Shown in pieces: positions 9,252 through 17,608 of a stretch of 64,000 nucleotides of DNA (position 1 is the first letter of the stretch; each line of letters starts with the position of its first letter). The stretch lies in NCBI RefSeq assembly GCF_003852545.1, contig NZ_QAJR01000017.1:189040-253039 (forward strand), in the 5' to 3' direction. The position numbers and the translations under genes were made by a program. The notes under the pieces were generated by a model. That model had not been told where the DNA came from. It was given only the letters and a program-made list of their open reading frames with translations, and did no database searches. The stretch is from Acidovorax sp. FJL06 (GTDB lineage Bacteria; Pseudomonadota; Gammaproteobacteria; Burkholderiales; Burkholderiaceae_C).

Positions 9252-10046
9252 ATGCAGAAGAATGGACCCATCGCCCTCGCGTTCAACGCGCTGGTCATCA
9301 CCTTCATGCTGGCACCGCTGCTGGTGGTGTGCATCGTGGCGTTCACGCCGCACAACACGCTGACGCTGCCCACCACCGAGTTCTCGCTGCGCTGGTTCAA
9401 GGCGGTGTTCGCGCACCCCGACTTCATGCAGTCGTTCTGGAACAGCCTGTGGCTGGCCCTGGCCTCGGCCACGCTGGCCACGGTGCTGGCCGTGCCCGCG
9501 GGCATCGCCATCACGCGCTACGAATTCCCGGGGCGCGGCTTCCTCAACGGCCTGTTCCTGTCGCCACTCATCATTCCACACCTGGTGCTGGGCGTGGCCC
9601 TGCTGCGGCTGTTTGCGCTGATCGGCGGCACGGGCAGCTTTGGCTGGCTGGTGGTGGCGCATGCGCTCATCGTCACGCCCTACACGCTGCGCCTGGTGGT
9701 GGCGGCGCTGGTGGGGTTTGACCGCAGCGCCGAACATGCGGCCCTGTCGCTGGGCGCGAGCCAGGCCACGGTGTTCACGCGCATCACGCTGCCGATGATC
9801 CTGCCGGGCGTGACGGGCGGGTGGATGCTGGCCTTCATCAACAGCTTTGACGAAGTGACGATGTCGATCTTCGTCACCTCGCCCAGCACGGTGACGCTGC
9901 CGGTGCGCATGTACATGTACGCCACCGAATCCATCGACCCGCTGATGGCCGCCGTGTCGGCGCTGATGGTGGCAGTCACCGCCTTTGCAATGGTGCTGCT
10001 CGACCGCGTGTATGGCCTCGACCGTGTGCTCGTGGGCCGGAAGTAG
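9252..10046 (+). CDS. ABC importer permease 2, PotC-like
   Basis: A 264-residue permease, started at the ATG at 9252 just after the preceding stop; a longer start would overlap permease 1. The hydrophobic segments and the EAA loop AEHAALSLGASQATVFTRIT, followed by LPMILPGVTGGWMLAFINSF, fit the PotC/BinPDT family. Its stop codon is immediately followed by the next start (TAGATG), so the whole set reads as one transcript. Confidence 0.9.
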   Translation: MQKNGPIALAFNALVITFMLAPLLVVCIVAFTPHNTLTLPTTEFSLRWFKAVFAHPDFMQSFWNSLWLALASATLATVLAVPAGIAITRYEFPGRGFLNGLFLSPLIIPHLVLGVALLRLFALIGGTGSFGWLVVAHALIVTPYTLRLVVAALVGFDRSAEHAALSLGASQATVFTRITLPMILPGVTGGWMLAFINSFDEVTMSIFVTSPSTVTLPVRMYMYATESIDPLMAAVSALMVAVTAFAMVLLDRVYGLDRVLVGRK

Positions 10047-10388
10047 ATGAGCACTGAAATCATGAGTCCCAGCCAACCCCTGCTGCACCGCGTGGCCGAA
10101 AAGGACCGCGCGCCCGTGCGCTTCACCATCGACGGCCAGCCTGCCATGGCGCTGGAAGGCGACACGGTGCTGACCGCCATCCTCACCCAGCGCGCACAGC
10201 TGCGCCGCAATGAATTCAGCCACGAACCCCGTGCGGGCTTTTGCTGGATGGGCGCCTGCCAGGACTGCTGGGTGCTGACCGACAGCGGCGAACGCCTGCG
10301 TGCCTGCAGCACCTTCATCACGCCGGGTTTGGCGCTGCGCACCGAGCCCGTGGACGCCATGGATTTTGCCAGCGGAGGCCAGGCATGA
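10047..10388 (+). CDS. [2Fe-2S] subunit of a three-part flavin dehydrogenase (HcnA / opine oxidase small-subunit type)
   Basis: A 113-residue ferredoxin-like protein. Four cysteines fit a plant-type [2Fe-2S] site: GFCWMGACQDCWV, with a fourth Cys in RLRACST (C-x4-C-x2-C-x12-C). The N-terminal FTIDGQPAMALEGDTVLTA is typical of the ferredoxin domain of sarcosine-oxidase-alpha/HcnA proteins. It is adjacent, without a gap, to permease 2 and overlaps the next gene by 4 nt. It should carry electrons within a complex with the two following flavoproteins. Confidence 0.88.
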   Translation: MSTEIMSPSQPLLHRVAEKDRAPVRFTIDGQPAMALEGDTVLTAILTQRAQLRRNEFSHEPRAGFCWMGACQDCWVLTDSGERLRACSTFITPGLALRTEPVDAMDFASGGQA

Positions 10389-11791
10389 CACATGCGTCCT
10401 CCCTGCAACCCGTGATCGTGGGCGCAGGCCCTGCCGGCATCCGCGCTGCGCAGGCGCTGGCCGCCCATGGCGTGCGCCCCGTGCTGATCGACGAGGCTGC
10501 GCGCGGCGGCGGTCAGATCTACCGCCGCCCGCCCGCCCATTTCACACGCGCTCCGGCCACGCTGTATGGCACCGAGGCCGCGCGCGCCACGGCGGTGCAC
10601 GCTGCGCTCGACACGCTGCAGGACCAGATCGACTACCAGCCCGACAGCCTGGTGTGGAACGCCCAAGGCGGCCTGCTGGATGTGCTGCATGGCCCCACGC
10701 AGGCCACACGCTCGGTGCCTTACGGCCAGCTCATTGTGGCCAGCGGCGCCACCGACCGCGTGCTGCCCCTGCCGGGCTGGACACTGCCGGGCGTGTACAC
10801 ACTGGGCGGCGCGCAGGTAGCGCTCAAGTTCCAGGGCTGCGCCATCGGCAGCCGCGTGGTGCTGATGGGCACGGGCCCGTTGCTCTACCTGGTGGCCTAC
10901 CAGTATGCGAAGGCCGGTGCCTCTGTGGCCGCCGTGCTGGACACCGCGCGGTTCACCGACCAGTTGGCCGCCGTGCCCGCCATGCTCACCCAGCCCGCCG
11001 TGTTTGCCAAAGGTGTGTACTACGTAGCCTGGCTGCGCGCACATGGCATCCCTGTCCACAGCGGCGTGCGCCCCGTGCGCGTGCTGGGTGACGGCCGCGT
11101 GGCGGGTGTGGTGTGGGCCGACGGCGCGGGGCGCGAGCACACGCTCCCCTGCGACGCCGTGGGCTTGGGCTACACCCTGCGCTCCGAGACCCAGCTGGCC
11201 GATCTGCTGGGCTGCCGCTTTGCCTGGGCCCCCCTGCACCGCGCCCACCTGCCCGAGCGGGATGCCGAGGGCCGCAGCAGCGTGCCGGGCGTGTACCTGG
11301 CGGGCGATGGCGCGGGCATCATGGGTGCCGATGCGGCCGAATGGGCGGGCGAGCTGGCGGCGCTGGCGCTGCTGCAGGACCACGGCGTGACCGTCGATGC
11401 CGCCCGCATGCACACATTGCGGGGCCAGCTCCACCACCTGATGCGGTTTCGCCAGGGGCTGGAGCGTGCCTTCCCCTTCCCCACCGACTGGGCCGCACAC
11501 GCACCCGATGCACTGGTGGTGTGCCGCTGCGAGAACATCACGGCCGGTGAACTGCGCGCCTGCGTGCGCGACACCGGCGCTGACGAGATGAACCGGCTGA
11601 AGGCGCTCACCCGCGTGGGCATGGGCCGCTGCCAGGGCCGCACCTGTGGCGTGGCAGCCGCCGAGATCCTGGCCCAGGCCACCGGCCAACCCGTAGAGCG
11701 GGTGGGCCGCCTGCGCGGGCAGGCCCCCATCAAACCGATACCGATCCACTTGCAGACACAGCCCTCTGCCGATGGGGGAGCCAACACATGA
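10385..11791 (+). CDS. FAD/NAD(P)-binding dehydrogenase subunit with BFD-like [2Fe-2S] domain (HcnB type)
   Basis: A 468-residue protein. The FAD motif IVGAGPAGIRAAQAL is at about residues 10-24, and a second nucleotide fold around VVLMGTGPLLYLVAYQYAK sits mid-protein. A C-terminal bacterioferritin-ferredoxin-like domain has Cys pairs in VVCRCENIT and GRCQGRTCG. This matches HcnB and the alpha subunits of opine oxidases. It overlaps both neighbours by 4 nt. With the small and beta subunits it forms a three-component amine/amino-acid dehydrogenase; the substrate is unknown. Confidence 0.88.
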   Translation: MTHASSLQPVIVGAGPAGIRAAQALAAHGVRPVLIDEAARGGGQIYRRPPAHFTRAPATLYGTEAARATAVHAALDTLQDQIDYQPDSLVWNAQGGLLDVLHGPTQATRSVPYGQLIVASGATDRVLPLPGWTLPGVYTLGGAQVALKFQGCAIGSRVVLMGTGPLLYLVAYQYAKAGASVAAVLDTARFTDQLAAVPAMLTQPAVFAKGVYYVAWLRAHGIPVHSGVRPVRVLGDGRVAGVVWADGAGREHTLPCDAVGLGYTLRSETQLADLLGCRFAWAPLHRAHLPERDAEGRSSVPGVYLAGDGAGIMGADAAEWAGELAALALLQDHGVTVDAARMHTLRGQLHHLMRFRQGLERAFPFPTDWAAHAPDALVVCRCENITAGELRACVRDTGADEMNRLKALTRVGMGRCQGRTCGVAAAEILAQATGQPVERVGRLRGQAPIKPIPIHLQTQPSADGGANT

Positions 11792-12960
11792 GCAGCACCA
11801 CCCGCATTGTCAAAACCGACGTGGCCATTGTGGGCGGCGGCATCGTGGGCGCTTCGGCCGCACTGGCCCTGCGCCACAAGGGCGTGGAGGTGGTGCTGCT
11901 GGAGCGCGACCTGTGCGGCTCGCGCTCCAGCGGCGTGAACTACGGCGGCGTACGCCGCCAGGGCCGGCCTGTGAGCCAGCTGCCGCTGGCACAGCGTGCC
12001 CACCAGATATGGGCGCGCTTGCCCGAGCTGATCGGAACCGACGGCGAATACCTGCGCACCGGGCACTTCAAGATCGCGCGCAGCGAGGCGGACATGGCCT
12101 CGCTGGAAACCTATGCGGCCAGTACACGCGACTTCGACCTGGGACTGCACCTGATCTCGGGCGAGCGCCTGCGTGCGCAGTGCCCGTGGCTGGGCGGCCG
12201 TGCGGTGGGGGGCTCGCTGTGTGTGGACGATGGCCAGGCCAACCCGCGCCTGGTGTCGCCCGCCTTCGCGCTCGCCGCCCAACGCGCAGGCGCACAAATC
12301 TTTGAGCGCTCGCCCCTCACGCACATCGAACACAGTGGCCAGCAGTTCACGCTGCAATCGGGCGCCGCGCTGCAGGTGCAGGCCCCCGTGGTGCTCAACT
12401 GCGCGGGTGCCTGGGCCGGCGCCATGGCGGCGCAGTTCGGCGAGGCCGTGCCGCTGCGCTCGGGCCACCCGGCCATGATGGTCACCGAGCCCCTGCCCTA
12501 CTTCATGCAATGGAGCCTGGGCGTGGAGGGCGGTGGCATCTACTGCCGCCAGGTGGCGCGCGGCAACCTGGTGCTGGGCGGTGGCTCGGGCTTCTGGCTG
12601 GACGAGGACCGCGCGCGCTCGGAGCGCAGCGCGATCGCGTCGCTCACGCTGCAGGCCATCGAGCTGCTGCCCGCGCTCAAACACGCGCATTTCATCCGCA
12701 CCTGGAGTGGCACCGAGGGCTACCTGCCCGACCGCCAGCCCGTGCTGTGCAAAAGCCGCACCACGCCGGGCCTAATCCACGGCTTTGGGTTTGCGGGCGC
12801 GGGTTTCCAGATCGGCCCTGCCGTGGGCGAGGTGCTGGCCGAGCTGGCGTGCGATGGGCAGACCAGCACGCCGATCGATGCGTTTTCTCTCGCGCGCTTT
12901 GACGAACCACCCGTGCCCGCTGCCGGCACCGCCCCGACAACCCCAGTGCAGGCCCACTGA
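11788..12960 (+). CDS. FAD-dependent dehydrogenase subunit (HcnC / opine oxidase beta type)
   Basis: A 390-residue DAO-fold flavoprotein. The FAD motif VAIVGGGIVGASAALAL begins at about residue 12. SGVNYGGVRRQGR follows in the flavin-linked position, and the C-terminal HGFGFAGAGFQIGPAVGEVL closes the FAD site. It is probably the substrate-oxidising subunit, with electrons passing to the two iron-sulfur partners. The importer in the same operon presumably brings in its substrate. Confidence 0.88.
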   Translation: MSSTTRIVKTDVAIVGGGIVGASAALALRHKGVEVVLLERDLCGSRSSGVNYGGVRRQGRPVSQLPLAQRAHQIWARLPELIGTDGEYLRTGHFKIARSEADMASLETYAASTRDFDLGLHLISGERLRAQCPWLGGRAVGGSLCVDDGQANPRLVSPAFALAAQRAGAQIFERSPLTHIEHSGQQFTLQSGAALQVQAPVVLNCAGAWAGAMAAQFGEAVPLRSGHPAMMVTEPLPYFMQWSLGVEGGGIYCRQVARGNLVLGGGSGFWLDEDRARSERSAIASLTLQAIELLPALKHAHFIRTWSGTEGYLPDRQPVLCKSRTTPGLIHGFGFAGAGFQIGPAVGEVLAELACDGQTSTPIDAFSLARFDEPPVPAAGTAPTTPVQAH

Positions 12961-13008
12961 GGCCGCCAATCTCTCACTCCCCCCTGACCCACCCGAAAGG
13001 CAATCACC

Positions 13009-14085
13009 ATGAACTTCGCTTTCCGCTCGAACGTTGTTTCCCTGCGCCGTGGCCTGCTGGCCGCAGCGGCTGCTGCCACGGCCCTGGCCGCCAGCGGCGG
13101 CGCCGTTGCGCAAACCAAGACGCTGTACATCGGCATGAATGGCGGCACGATGGAGAAGGCGTACACACAGTACGTGTTCCCGGCCTTCGAGAAACTGCAC
13201 GGCGTGAAGGTGGTGGTGGTGCCCGGCACCTCGTCCGACATCCTGGCCAAAGCCCAGGCCAACAAGGACAAACCACAGATGCATGTGATGTTTCTGGACG
13301 ACGGCATCATGGTGCGCGCCATGGGCATGGGCCTGTGCGAAAAGCAGCGCCCCAACCCGCACCTGAATGACATCTACCCTGCCGCACGCTTCAAGGACGA
13401 CCTGGCCAGTGGCGTGAGCCTGGGCATGACCGGCATCGCCTACAACACCAAGATGTTTGCGGAAAAGGGCTGGGCCGCGCCCACGTCGTGGATGGACTTT
13501 GCCGACCCCAAGTTCAAGGGCAAGGTGGTGTTCCAGTCCATGCCCTCGTCCTCGTTCGGCCTGCACGGCTTTTTGATGTTCAACCGCATCCAGGGCGGCA
13601 ACGACAAGAACGTGGAGCCGGGCTTTACCAACTGGGCCAAGACGATTGGGCCCAATGTGCTGGAGTACATCCCCAGCTCGGCCAAGATCTCCGAGATGGT
13701 GCAGACCGGCGAGGCCGCACTGTTCCCGCTCACGCCCACAGCCGTGGCGGCGCTCAAGGTCAAGGGCATCCCGGTGGAATACGCACAGCCCAAGGAGGGC
13801 TCGGTGGTGCTGATGACCGGCCAGTGCGTGATCGCCAAGAACAGCGAGCCCGAGCTGGCGCAAAAGCTCGCCGAGTTCCTGCTGAGCCCGCTGGCCCAGG
13901 CCAATGTGCTGCAGTTTGGCGCGCAGATCCCCACCAACCCCAAGGCACCGGCCGTGGGTGAAGGCGCGGCCCAGGTCGCACAGATCAGCCAGTGGATGAA
14001 AAACGCCGTGACGCTGGACTGGGACAGCGTGAACGCCAACCGCCCCGCCTGGAACACACGCTGGAACAAGACCATCGAGCGCTGA
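13009..14085 (+). CDS. ABC importer periplasmic binding protein, PotD-like
   Basis: A 358-residue extracellular solute-binding protein (family 1/PotD class). A signal sequence with SLRRGLLAAAAAATALAASG ends in AVAQ near residue 36. The mature start KTLYIGMNGGTMEKAY and the mid-segment FLDDGIMVRAMGMGL fit the polyamine/opine-type receptors. It is last in the operon, 48 bp after the HcnC-like gene, with a separate ribosome site AAAGG. The receptor being last is consistent with it being needed in excess or having extra regulation, but no internal promoter was found. Confidence 0.88.
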   Translation: MNFAFRSNVVSLRRGLLAAAAAATALAASGGAVAQTKTLYIGMNGGTMEKAYTQYVFPAFEKLHGVKVVVVPGTSSDILAKAQANKDKPQMHVMFLDDGIMVRAMGMGLCEKQRPNPHLNDIYPAARFKDDLASGVSLGMTGIAYNTKMFAEKGWAAPTSWMDFADPKFKGKVVFQSMPSSSFGLHGFLMFNRIQGGNDKNVEPGFTNWAKTIGPNVLEYIPSSAKISEMVQTGEAALFPLTPTAVAALKVKGIPVEYAQPKEGSVVLMTGQCVIAKNSEPELAQKLAEFLLSPLAQANVLQFGAQIPTNPKAPAVGEGAAQVAQISQWMKNAVTLDWDSVNANRPAWNTRWNKTIER

Positions 14086-14094
14086 GCGCAGGGG

Positions 14095-14152
14095 CAGGGC
14101 CCCACACCGGCGGGCCGTTTGTGACAAATGTCACCGGCCCCGCCCCGCCCTG
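14095..14152. terminator. Nested hairpin after the ABC operon, containing a CRP/FNR-like palindrome
   Basis: Three coaxial stems are visible: CAGGGC/GCCCTG (outer), GGCGGGCCG/CGGCCCCGCC with one bulge (middle) and GTGACA/TGTCAC (inner, 2-nt loop). There is no U tract, so termination is uncertain. The inner part, TGTGA-N6-TCACC (14120-14135), also fits a CRP-type operator and lies 112 bp before the cytochrome c gene. Either reading is possible. Confidence 0.4.
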
Positions 14153-14246
14153 GGCCTGAGGGTGTGCCAAACCGCTTCTTCGACTTCAGAATCCGCCGCC
14201 TGAACACGGCAATTGGGTCGTTGGATCGAAGAAGAGGGATACCACC

Positions 14247-15233
14247 ATGAAACGCTGGATCACATGGACCGCTGGCGGCGCAATGCTGCTGGGGGTCTTG
14301 ATTGCCGCCACGGCGGCCAGCGGCCTGTACCTGGCCGAAGAGAAGCGCAACCGCTACATCGACGTCAAGCCCCGCCCCGTGGCCTACACCACCGATGCGC
14401 AGACCATCGAGCGGGGCCGCTACCTGTATGCATCGCGCGGCTGCACCGACTGCCATGGCGCACAAGGCACGGGCCGCGAGTTCGTCAATGATGGCAAGGG
14501 CACGCGGCTGGCGGGCCCCAACATCACCCCCGCCGGCGCGGTGGCCCGCTACCAGCCCGAAGACTGGAACAGCGTGATTCGCCACGGCGTCAAGCCCAAC
14601 GGCCGCCCTCTGCTGGTGATGCCCAGCGAAGACTACAACCGCTTGACCAACGACGACCTCAATGCCCTGGTGTCGTACGTGCGCCAGCTCACCCCCAAAG
14701 AAGGCACCCCAGCCGTCATCGAGCTGCCCCACCCGGCCTGGGTGCTCTATGGGCTGGGGGCCATCCCCGACGCTGCGGCACGCATCGACCACCAGCTCGC
14801 GCCCTCGCGGCCGGTGCCCGCAGGGGTGACGCTGGCCAACGGCCAGTACGTGGCCACCATGTGCATTGGCTGCCATGGCGTGGATAGGTCAGGCGGCAAA
14901 ATCCCCGGCGGCCCGCCCGACTGGCCTGCGGCCGCCGACATCCGCCCCGGCGCCGAGAACGCCGACAGCGCCATGGCGCGCTACCCCAACGCGGCGGGTT
15001 TTGTGGCCATGCTGCGCACCGGCAAGCGGCCCGATGGCACGCCCATCCAGGTGATGCCCTTCGAGTCGCTGGGCCAGCTCAGCGACGTGGATGCCCAGGC
15101 GCTGTACCTGTACCTGAGCGCCCCCACCGGCAGCGTGAAGCAGGACATGGGCAGCGCCCCAACGGCCCGGGGCACCCAGAGCAGTGCCAACACCCTGCCC
15201 TCGGGCCCGAGCGGGCTCAAGCTGCCGGGGTGA
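14247..15233 (+). CDS. Membrane-anchored dihaem cytochrome c
   Basis: A 328-residue protein with two haem c attachment sites, CTDCH (66-70) and CIGCH (206-210). Each precedes a cytochrome-c-like domain with a distal Met candidate (LLVMPSEDYN and IQVMPFESLG). Residues 5-30 form an uncleaved-looking hydrophobic anchor, so the haem domains face the periplasm. The start is supported by AGAGGG upstream. This resembles the cytochrome subunits of alcohol/aldehyde dehydrogenases, but no dehydrogenase is adjacent. It may pass electrons for the divergent-facing cupredoxin/globin group that ends beside it. Confidence 0.85.
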   Translation: MKRWITWTAGGAMLLGVLIAATAASGLYLAEEKRNRYIDVKPRPVAYTTDAQTIERGRYLYASRGCTDCHGAQGTGREFVNDGKGTRLAGPNITPAGAVARYQPEDWNSVIRHGVKPNGRPLLVMPSEDYNRLTNDDLNALVSYVRQLTPKEGTPAVIELPHPAWVLYGLGAIPDAAARIDHQLAPSRPVPAGVTLANGQYVATMCIGCHGVDRSGGKIPGGPPDWPAAADIRPGAENADSAMARYPNAAGFVAMLRTGKRPDGTPIQVMPFESLGQLSDVDAQALYLYLSAPTGSVKQDMGSAPTARGTQSSANTLPSGPSGLKLPG

Positions 15234-15276
15234 ACGCGGGCACGATGCGGGCGCCCCCCGCCGCCGTCAGGGCAGG

Positions 15277-16044
15277 TCAGCTGCCGGGGTGCGGATGGGC
15301 GCCGTGAGTGGACGCAGGCACCGGCGCCAGGCTGTACGCGCCCATGGGCCCGCCCGGGGTGTTGCCGGGTACTGGCGGCGGCGCCCGGCGCACGCGCGGC
15401 ACCACGCTGAGCTGCACGGTGTCGAGCACCGGGCCGGGCACCACATTCAGGGCCTTGCGCGGCAGGTCCACCAGCTGCTCGGCATGCCACACACGCACCT
15501 GGGCCGCGCCCTCGGGCACGCTGGCAAAACGGGCGATGCCGTTGTCATCGGTCTTGAGCGTCCAGGCCGAGTCGGTCACAAACACATGGCCGCGCATGGA
15601 GCCATGCAGGTGGCAGCCCAGCAGCACCACACCGGGGGTGTCGAGCTTCACATCGGCAGAATTGGCGGGCTTGCCGTCGGCCTTGCCTGCCAGGCGCAGT
15701 TCAAAATTGGTGCTGGCCACGGCCGCGCCCGGTGCGGCAACCGGGGCCCCGCCTGCAGGGTTGCCGCGCACATGGTGGTCCCAGCGGTCCTGGTTGGTGA
15801 AACGCACGGTGGTGCCGGGCATCACCACCGTGAGGGCGGGCACGAAGCGCATGCGCTCCTGCTCGATGGTGGGGCTGGCCTGCAGCAGGCTGGGCGCAGC
15901 CCCCGCCGTTGAGCCGGGGTACATCACCACCACGGCGTCGGGCACGGGCTTGCCCTCGCGGTCCAGCACCTGGATCTGCACGTTTCCGGCGTTAGCGCTT
16001 GCCCACAAAGCGCTTACAGCTATCAAAACAATAGTATTTTTCAT
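15277..16044 (-). CDS. Exported cupredoxin-like (methylamine-utilisation-type) protein
   Basis: About 255 residues from the ATG at 16044, which has AAGGA four bases before it; an in-frame ATG at 16056 overlaps the globin stop (ATGA) and is an alternative. A signal peptide ends near ASANA. The type-1 copper ligands of a plastocyanin-like domain are plausible: His in FTNQDRWDHHVRG, then Cys, His and Met in LLGCHLHGSMRGHVF. A carboxypeptidase-like beta-sandwich segment and a Pro-rich tail follow. It is last in an operon with a globin and a DUF3034 protein. Part of the signal peptide is encoded by a dispersed repeat. The periplasmic electron-transfer role is inferred. Confidence 0.75.
   Translation of the reverse strand: MKNTIVLIAVSALWASANAGNVQIQVLDREGKPVPDAVVVMYPGSTAGAAPSLLQASPTIEQERMRFVPALTVVMPGTTVRFTNQDRWDHHVRGNPAGGAPVAAPGAAVASTNFELRLAGKADGKPANSADVKLDTPGVVLLGCHLHGSMRGHVFVTDSAWTLKTDDNGIARFASVPEGAAQVRVWHAEQLVDLPRKALNVVPGPVLDTVQLSVVPRVRRAPPPVPGNTPGGPMGAYSLAPVPASTHGAHPHPGS
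15991..16035 (-). repeat. TTTGATAGCT dispersed repeat, copy inside a signal-peptide coding region
   Basis: On the minus strand it reads TTTTGATAGCTGTAAGCGCT, then a GGGCAAGCGCTA tail. It encodes VLIAVSALWASA, the hydrophobic core and end of the cupredoxin signal peptide. It uses an ATA codon, rare in this GC-rich DNA. Confidence 0.6.
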
Positions 16045-16052
16045 CGTTTCCT

Positions 16053-16511
16053 TCATCGCTTGGTGATCACGTCACGGTGCATGGGGGCCAGCAGGGCCAG
16101 CAGGCGGTTTTGCTGGGCAAAGGGGATGCCCTCTGCATCCATGGCGCTTTGCAGCACCTCGACCAGGGCGTTGAAGTGGCCCTTGTGGATGTCCATGTCG
16201 GCATGGACCGATTTCATGTCAGCGCCTTCATATTTGCAAGGGCCGCCACTGAGCTGGCAGATCTGGTCGGTCAGGCTTTCCTTGAGGGCGGCGGGCTTCA
16301 CGTCCTTGAAGTGGCCGCCAATGCGCGGATCCTTCACCACACGGTTCACGAAGCCGTCCATCAGGCGGGTGATGCCGGGCTTCTCGCCCAGCGCCTGGTA
16401 CAGGCCCGCAGGGGCCATGGCCATGGCGGCGCTGCCCTGGGCAAACGCTGGTGGGGCCCACAAGCCCCCCAGAGCAATGGCAAGGGCGATGAGGGTTTGG
16501 GGGTGCGTCAT
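16053..16511 (-). CDS. Exported group 1 truncated haemoglobin
   Basis: A 152-residue protein with a cleavable signal (about 1-25, ending PPAFAQG) followed by a group I truncated globin. Family marks include LYQALGEKPGITRLMDGFV, the CD region IGGHFKD, and the proximal-His region DMKSVHADM (His near residue 111). Most truncated globins are cytoplasmic, so export is unusual. Two cysteines (QICQLSGGPCKYEG) could form a disulphide. It is preceded by GAGGAG, lies 14 bp after the DUF3034 gene, and overlaps the ATG at 16056. Oxygen/NO binding or peroxidase activity in the periplasm is plausible but not shown. Confidence 0.82.
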   Translation of the reverse strand: MTHPQTLIALAIALGGLWAPPAFAQGSAAMAMAPAGLYQALGEKPGITRLMDGFVNRVVKDPRIGGHFKDVKPAALKESLTDQICQLSGGPCKYEGADMKSVHADMDIHKGHFNALVEVLQSAMDAEGIPFAQQNRLLALLAPMHRDVITKR

Positions 16512-16525
16512 GACAATCTCCTCAC

Positions 16526-17464
16526 TCAGAATGCGACTTGGGCCGACAGGTAGTAGCCCGTCTGGCGGCGGTTGTTCGTGATGCCGGGCACGATGCGGCC
16601 CAGGTCCACATAGGCCAGCGTGAGCGACAGGTTCTTGCTGGGTGCCCAGGCGATGAAGAGGTCTTTCCAGTCGTCCTCGCGCAGCGCGGCACCCAGGCCG
16701 GCCGCGGCGCCCAGGGCCTGCAGGTTGTTGGGCTTGAAGCGGTACTCGGCCCCCACGGCCAGGTGCTTGTTGATGAGGTACGCCACCGAGAACTCGGGCT
16801 GCAGGCTGCGGCGGTTCTTGCCCGGCGCGGCCGAGCCAAAGCCCAGCAGGCCGTTCTGGTTGGCGTTGGTGTAGCGCAGCGTGCCGTTGACCAGCAGGCT
16901 CTGCGCCAGCAGCAGCTTGGTGGCGCTCACGTACACATCGGTGCCGCTGGTTTGGGTGCCCAGAAAGTCCAGCACCGGCCCGATGGAGCCCGGGTGCACC
17001 CGCTTGTGCTCCAGCCCCACCGCAATCTGCGGCATCCAGCTGTCGCTGTCGAGCACGGCGTCGCCCGCCACCTTCAGCTTGACGCCCAGCACGTCCATCT
17101 TGAGGTGCTGGCCCGGCGCCACGCCAAACGGTGCAATGCCGTTGAGCGCGAGGGCGGGCGAGGCATCGAAGTCCTGCCGTGCCAGCGACAGCTCCAGCCG
17201 CTCGTGCAGGCCCAGGGCCACGCCATAACCGTTCAGGCTGTAGTCCTGCGTGGCGGCACGGGTGGCATAGGCGCTCACGCCCACCTCGCCCTCCGTGGCG
17301 TTGCTGCCGATCACGGCCCAGGGGGTGAGCCCGCCACCGGCCGACCCGGCGATGGTGCTGACGCCACCGGTGAGCAGCAGCTTGCCGGTATCGGCCTGGG
17401 CCCAGCCGCTGACCGTGGCTAGCACGGCCGCAGCCAGCAGGGTGAGTGAGGGCCTGTGTTTCAT
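16526..17464 (-). CDS. DUF3034 family outer-membrane barrel-like protein
   Basis: A 312-residue protein from the ATG at 17464 (MKHRPSLTLL), which has AGGAG upstream. An in-frame ATG at 17506, also behind a textbook AAGGAG, would add 14 residues. The signal peptide ends near WAQA. The mature part is rich in alternating strands and ends in QVAF with a C-terminal Phe, the usual outer-membrane barrel signature. The DUF3034 family has no proven function. It is first in the operon with the globin and cupredoxin genes. The 144-bp gap upstream holds its promoter, but no consensus stood out. Confidence 0.75.
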   Translation of the reverse strand: MKHRPSLTLLAAAVLATVSGWAQADTGKLLLTGGVSTIAGSAGGGLTPWAVIGSNATEGEVGVSAYATRAATQDYSLNGYGVALGLHERLELSLARQDFDASPALALNGIAPFGVAPGQHLKMDVLGVKLKVAGDAVLDSDSWMPQIAVGLEHKRVHPGSIGPVLDFLGTQTSGTDVYVSATKLLLAQSLLVNGTLRYTNANQNGLLGFGSAAPGKNRRSLQPEFSVAYLINKHLAVGAEYRFKPNNLQALGAAAGLGAALREDDWKDLFIAWAPSKNLSLTLAYVDLGRIVPGITNNRRQTGYYLSAQVAF

Positions 17465-17608
17465 CGCGGTCTCCTGTTCCAGTAAAAGAGGGGTTGCAAA
17501 CAGCATTTGTCTTCTCCTTGCACATACGCCCCCGGCACCGGAGCAGATTCACGCATTCCGAAAATTTTTGACAACCTTCAAAAAAACACGCGGGTCATGC
17601 TGGCCTGC

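Noticed and set aside
9680-11749. Long minus-strand frame across the permease and HcnB-like genes
   Set aside because: It runs through several well-supported plus-strand genes whose overlaps and motifs fix the true frame.
10047-12960. Hydrogen cyanide synthase hcnABC
   Set aside because: The subunit architecture matches, but opine and amino-acid dehydrogenases share it, and linkage to a polyamine/opine-type importer favours catabolism. The hcn name is not justified.
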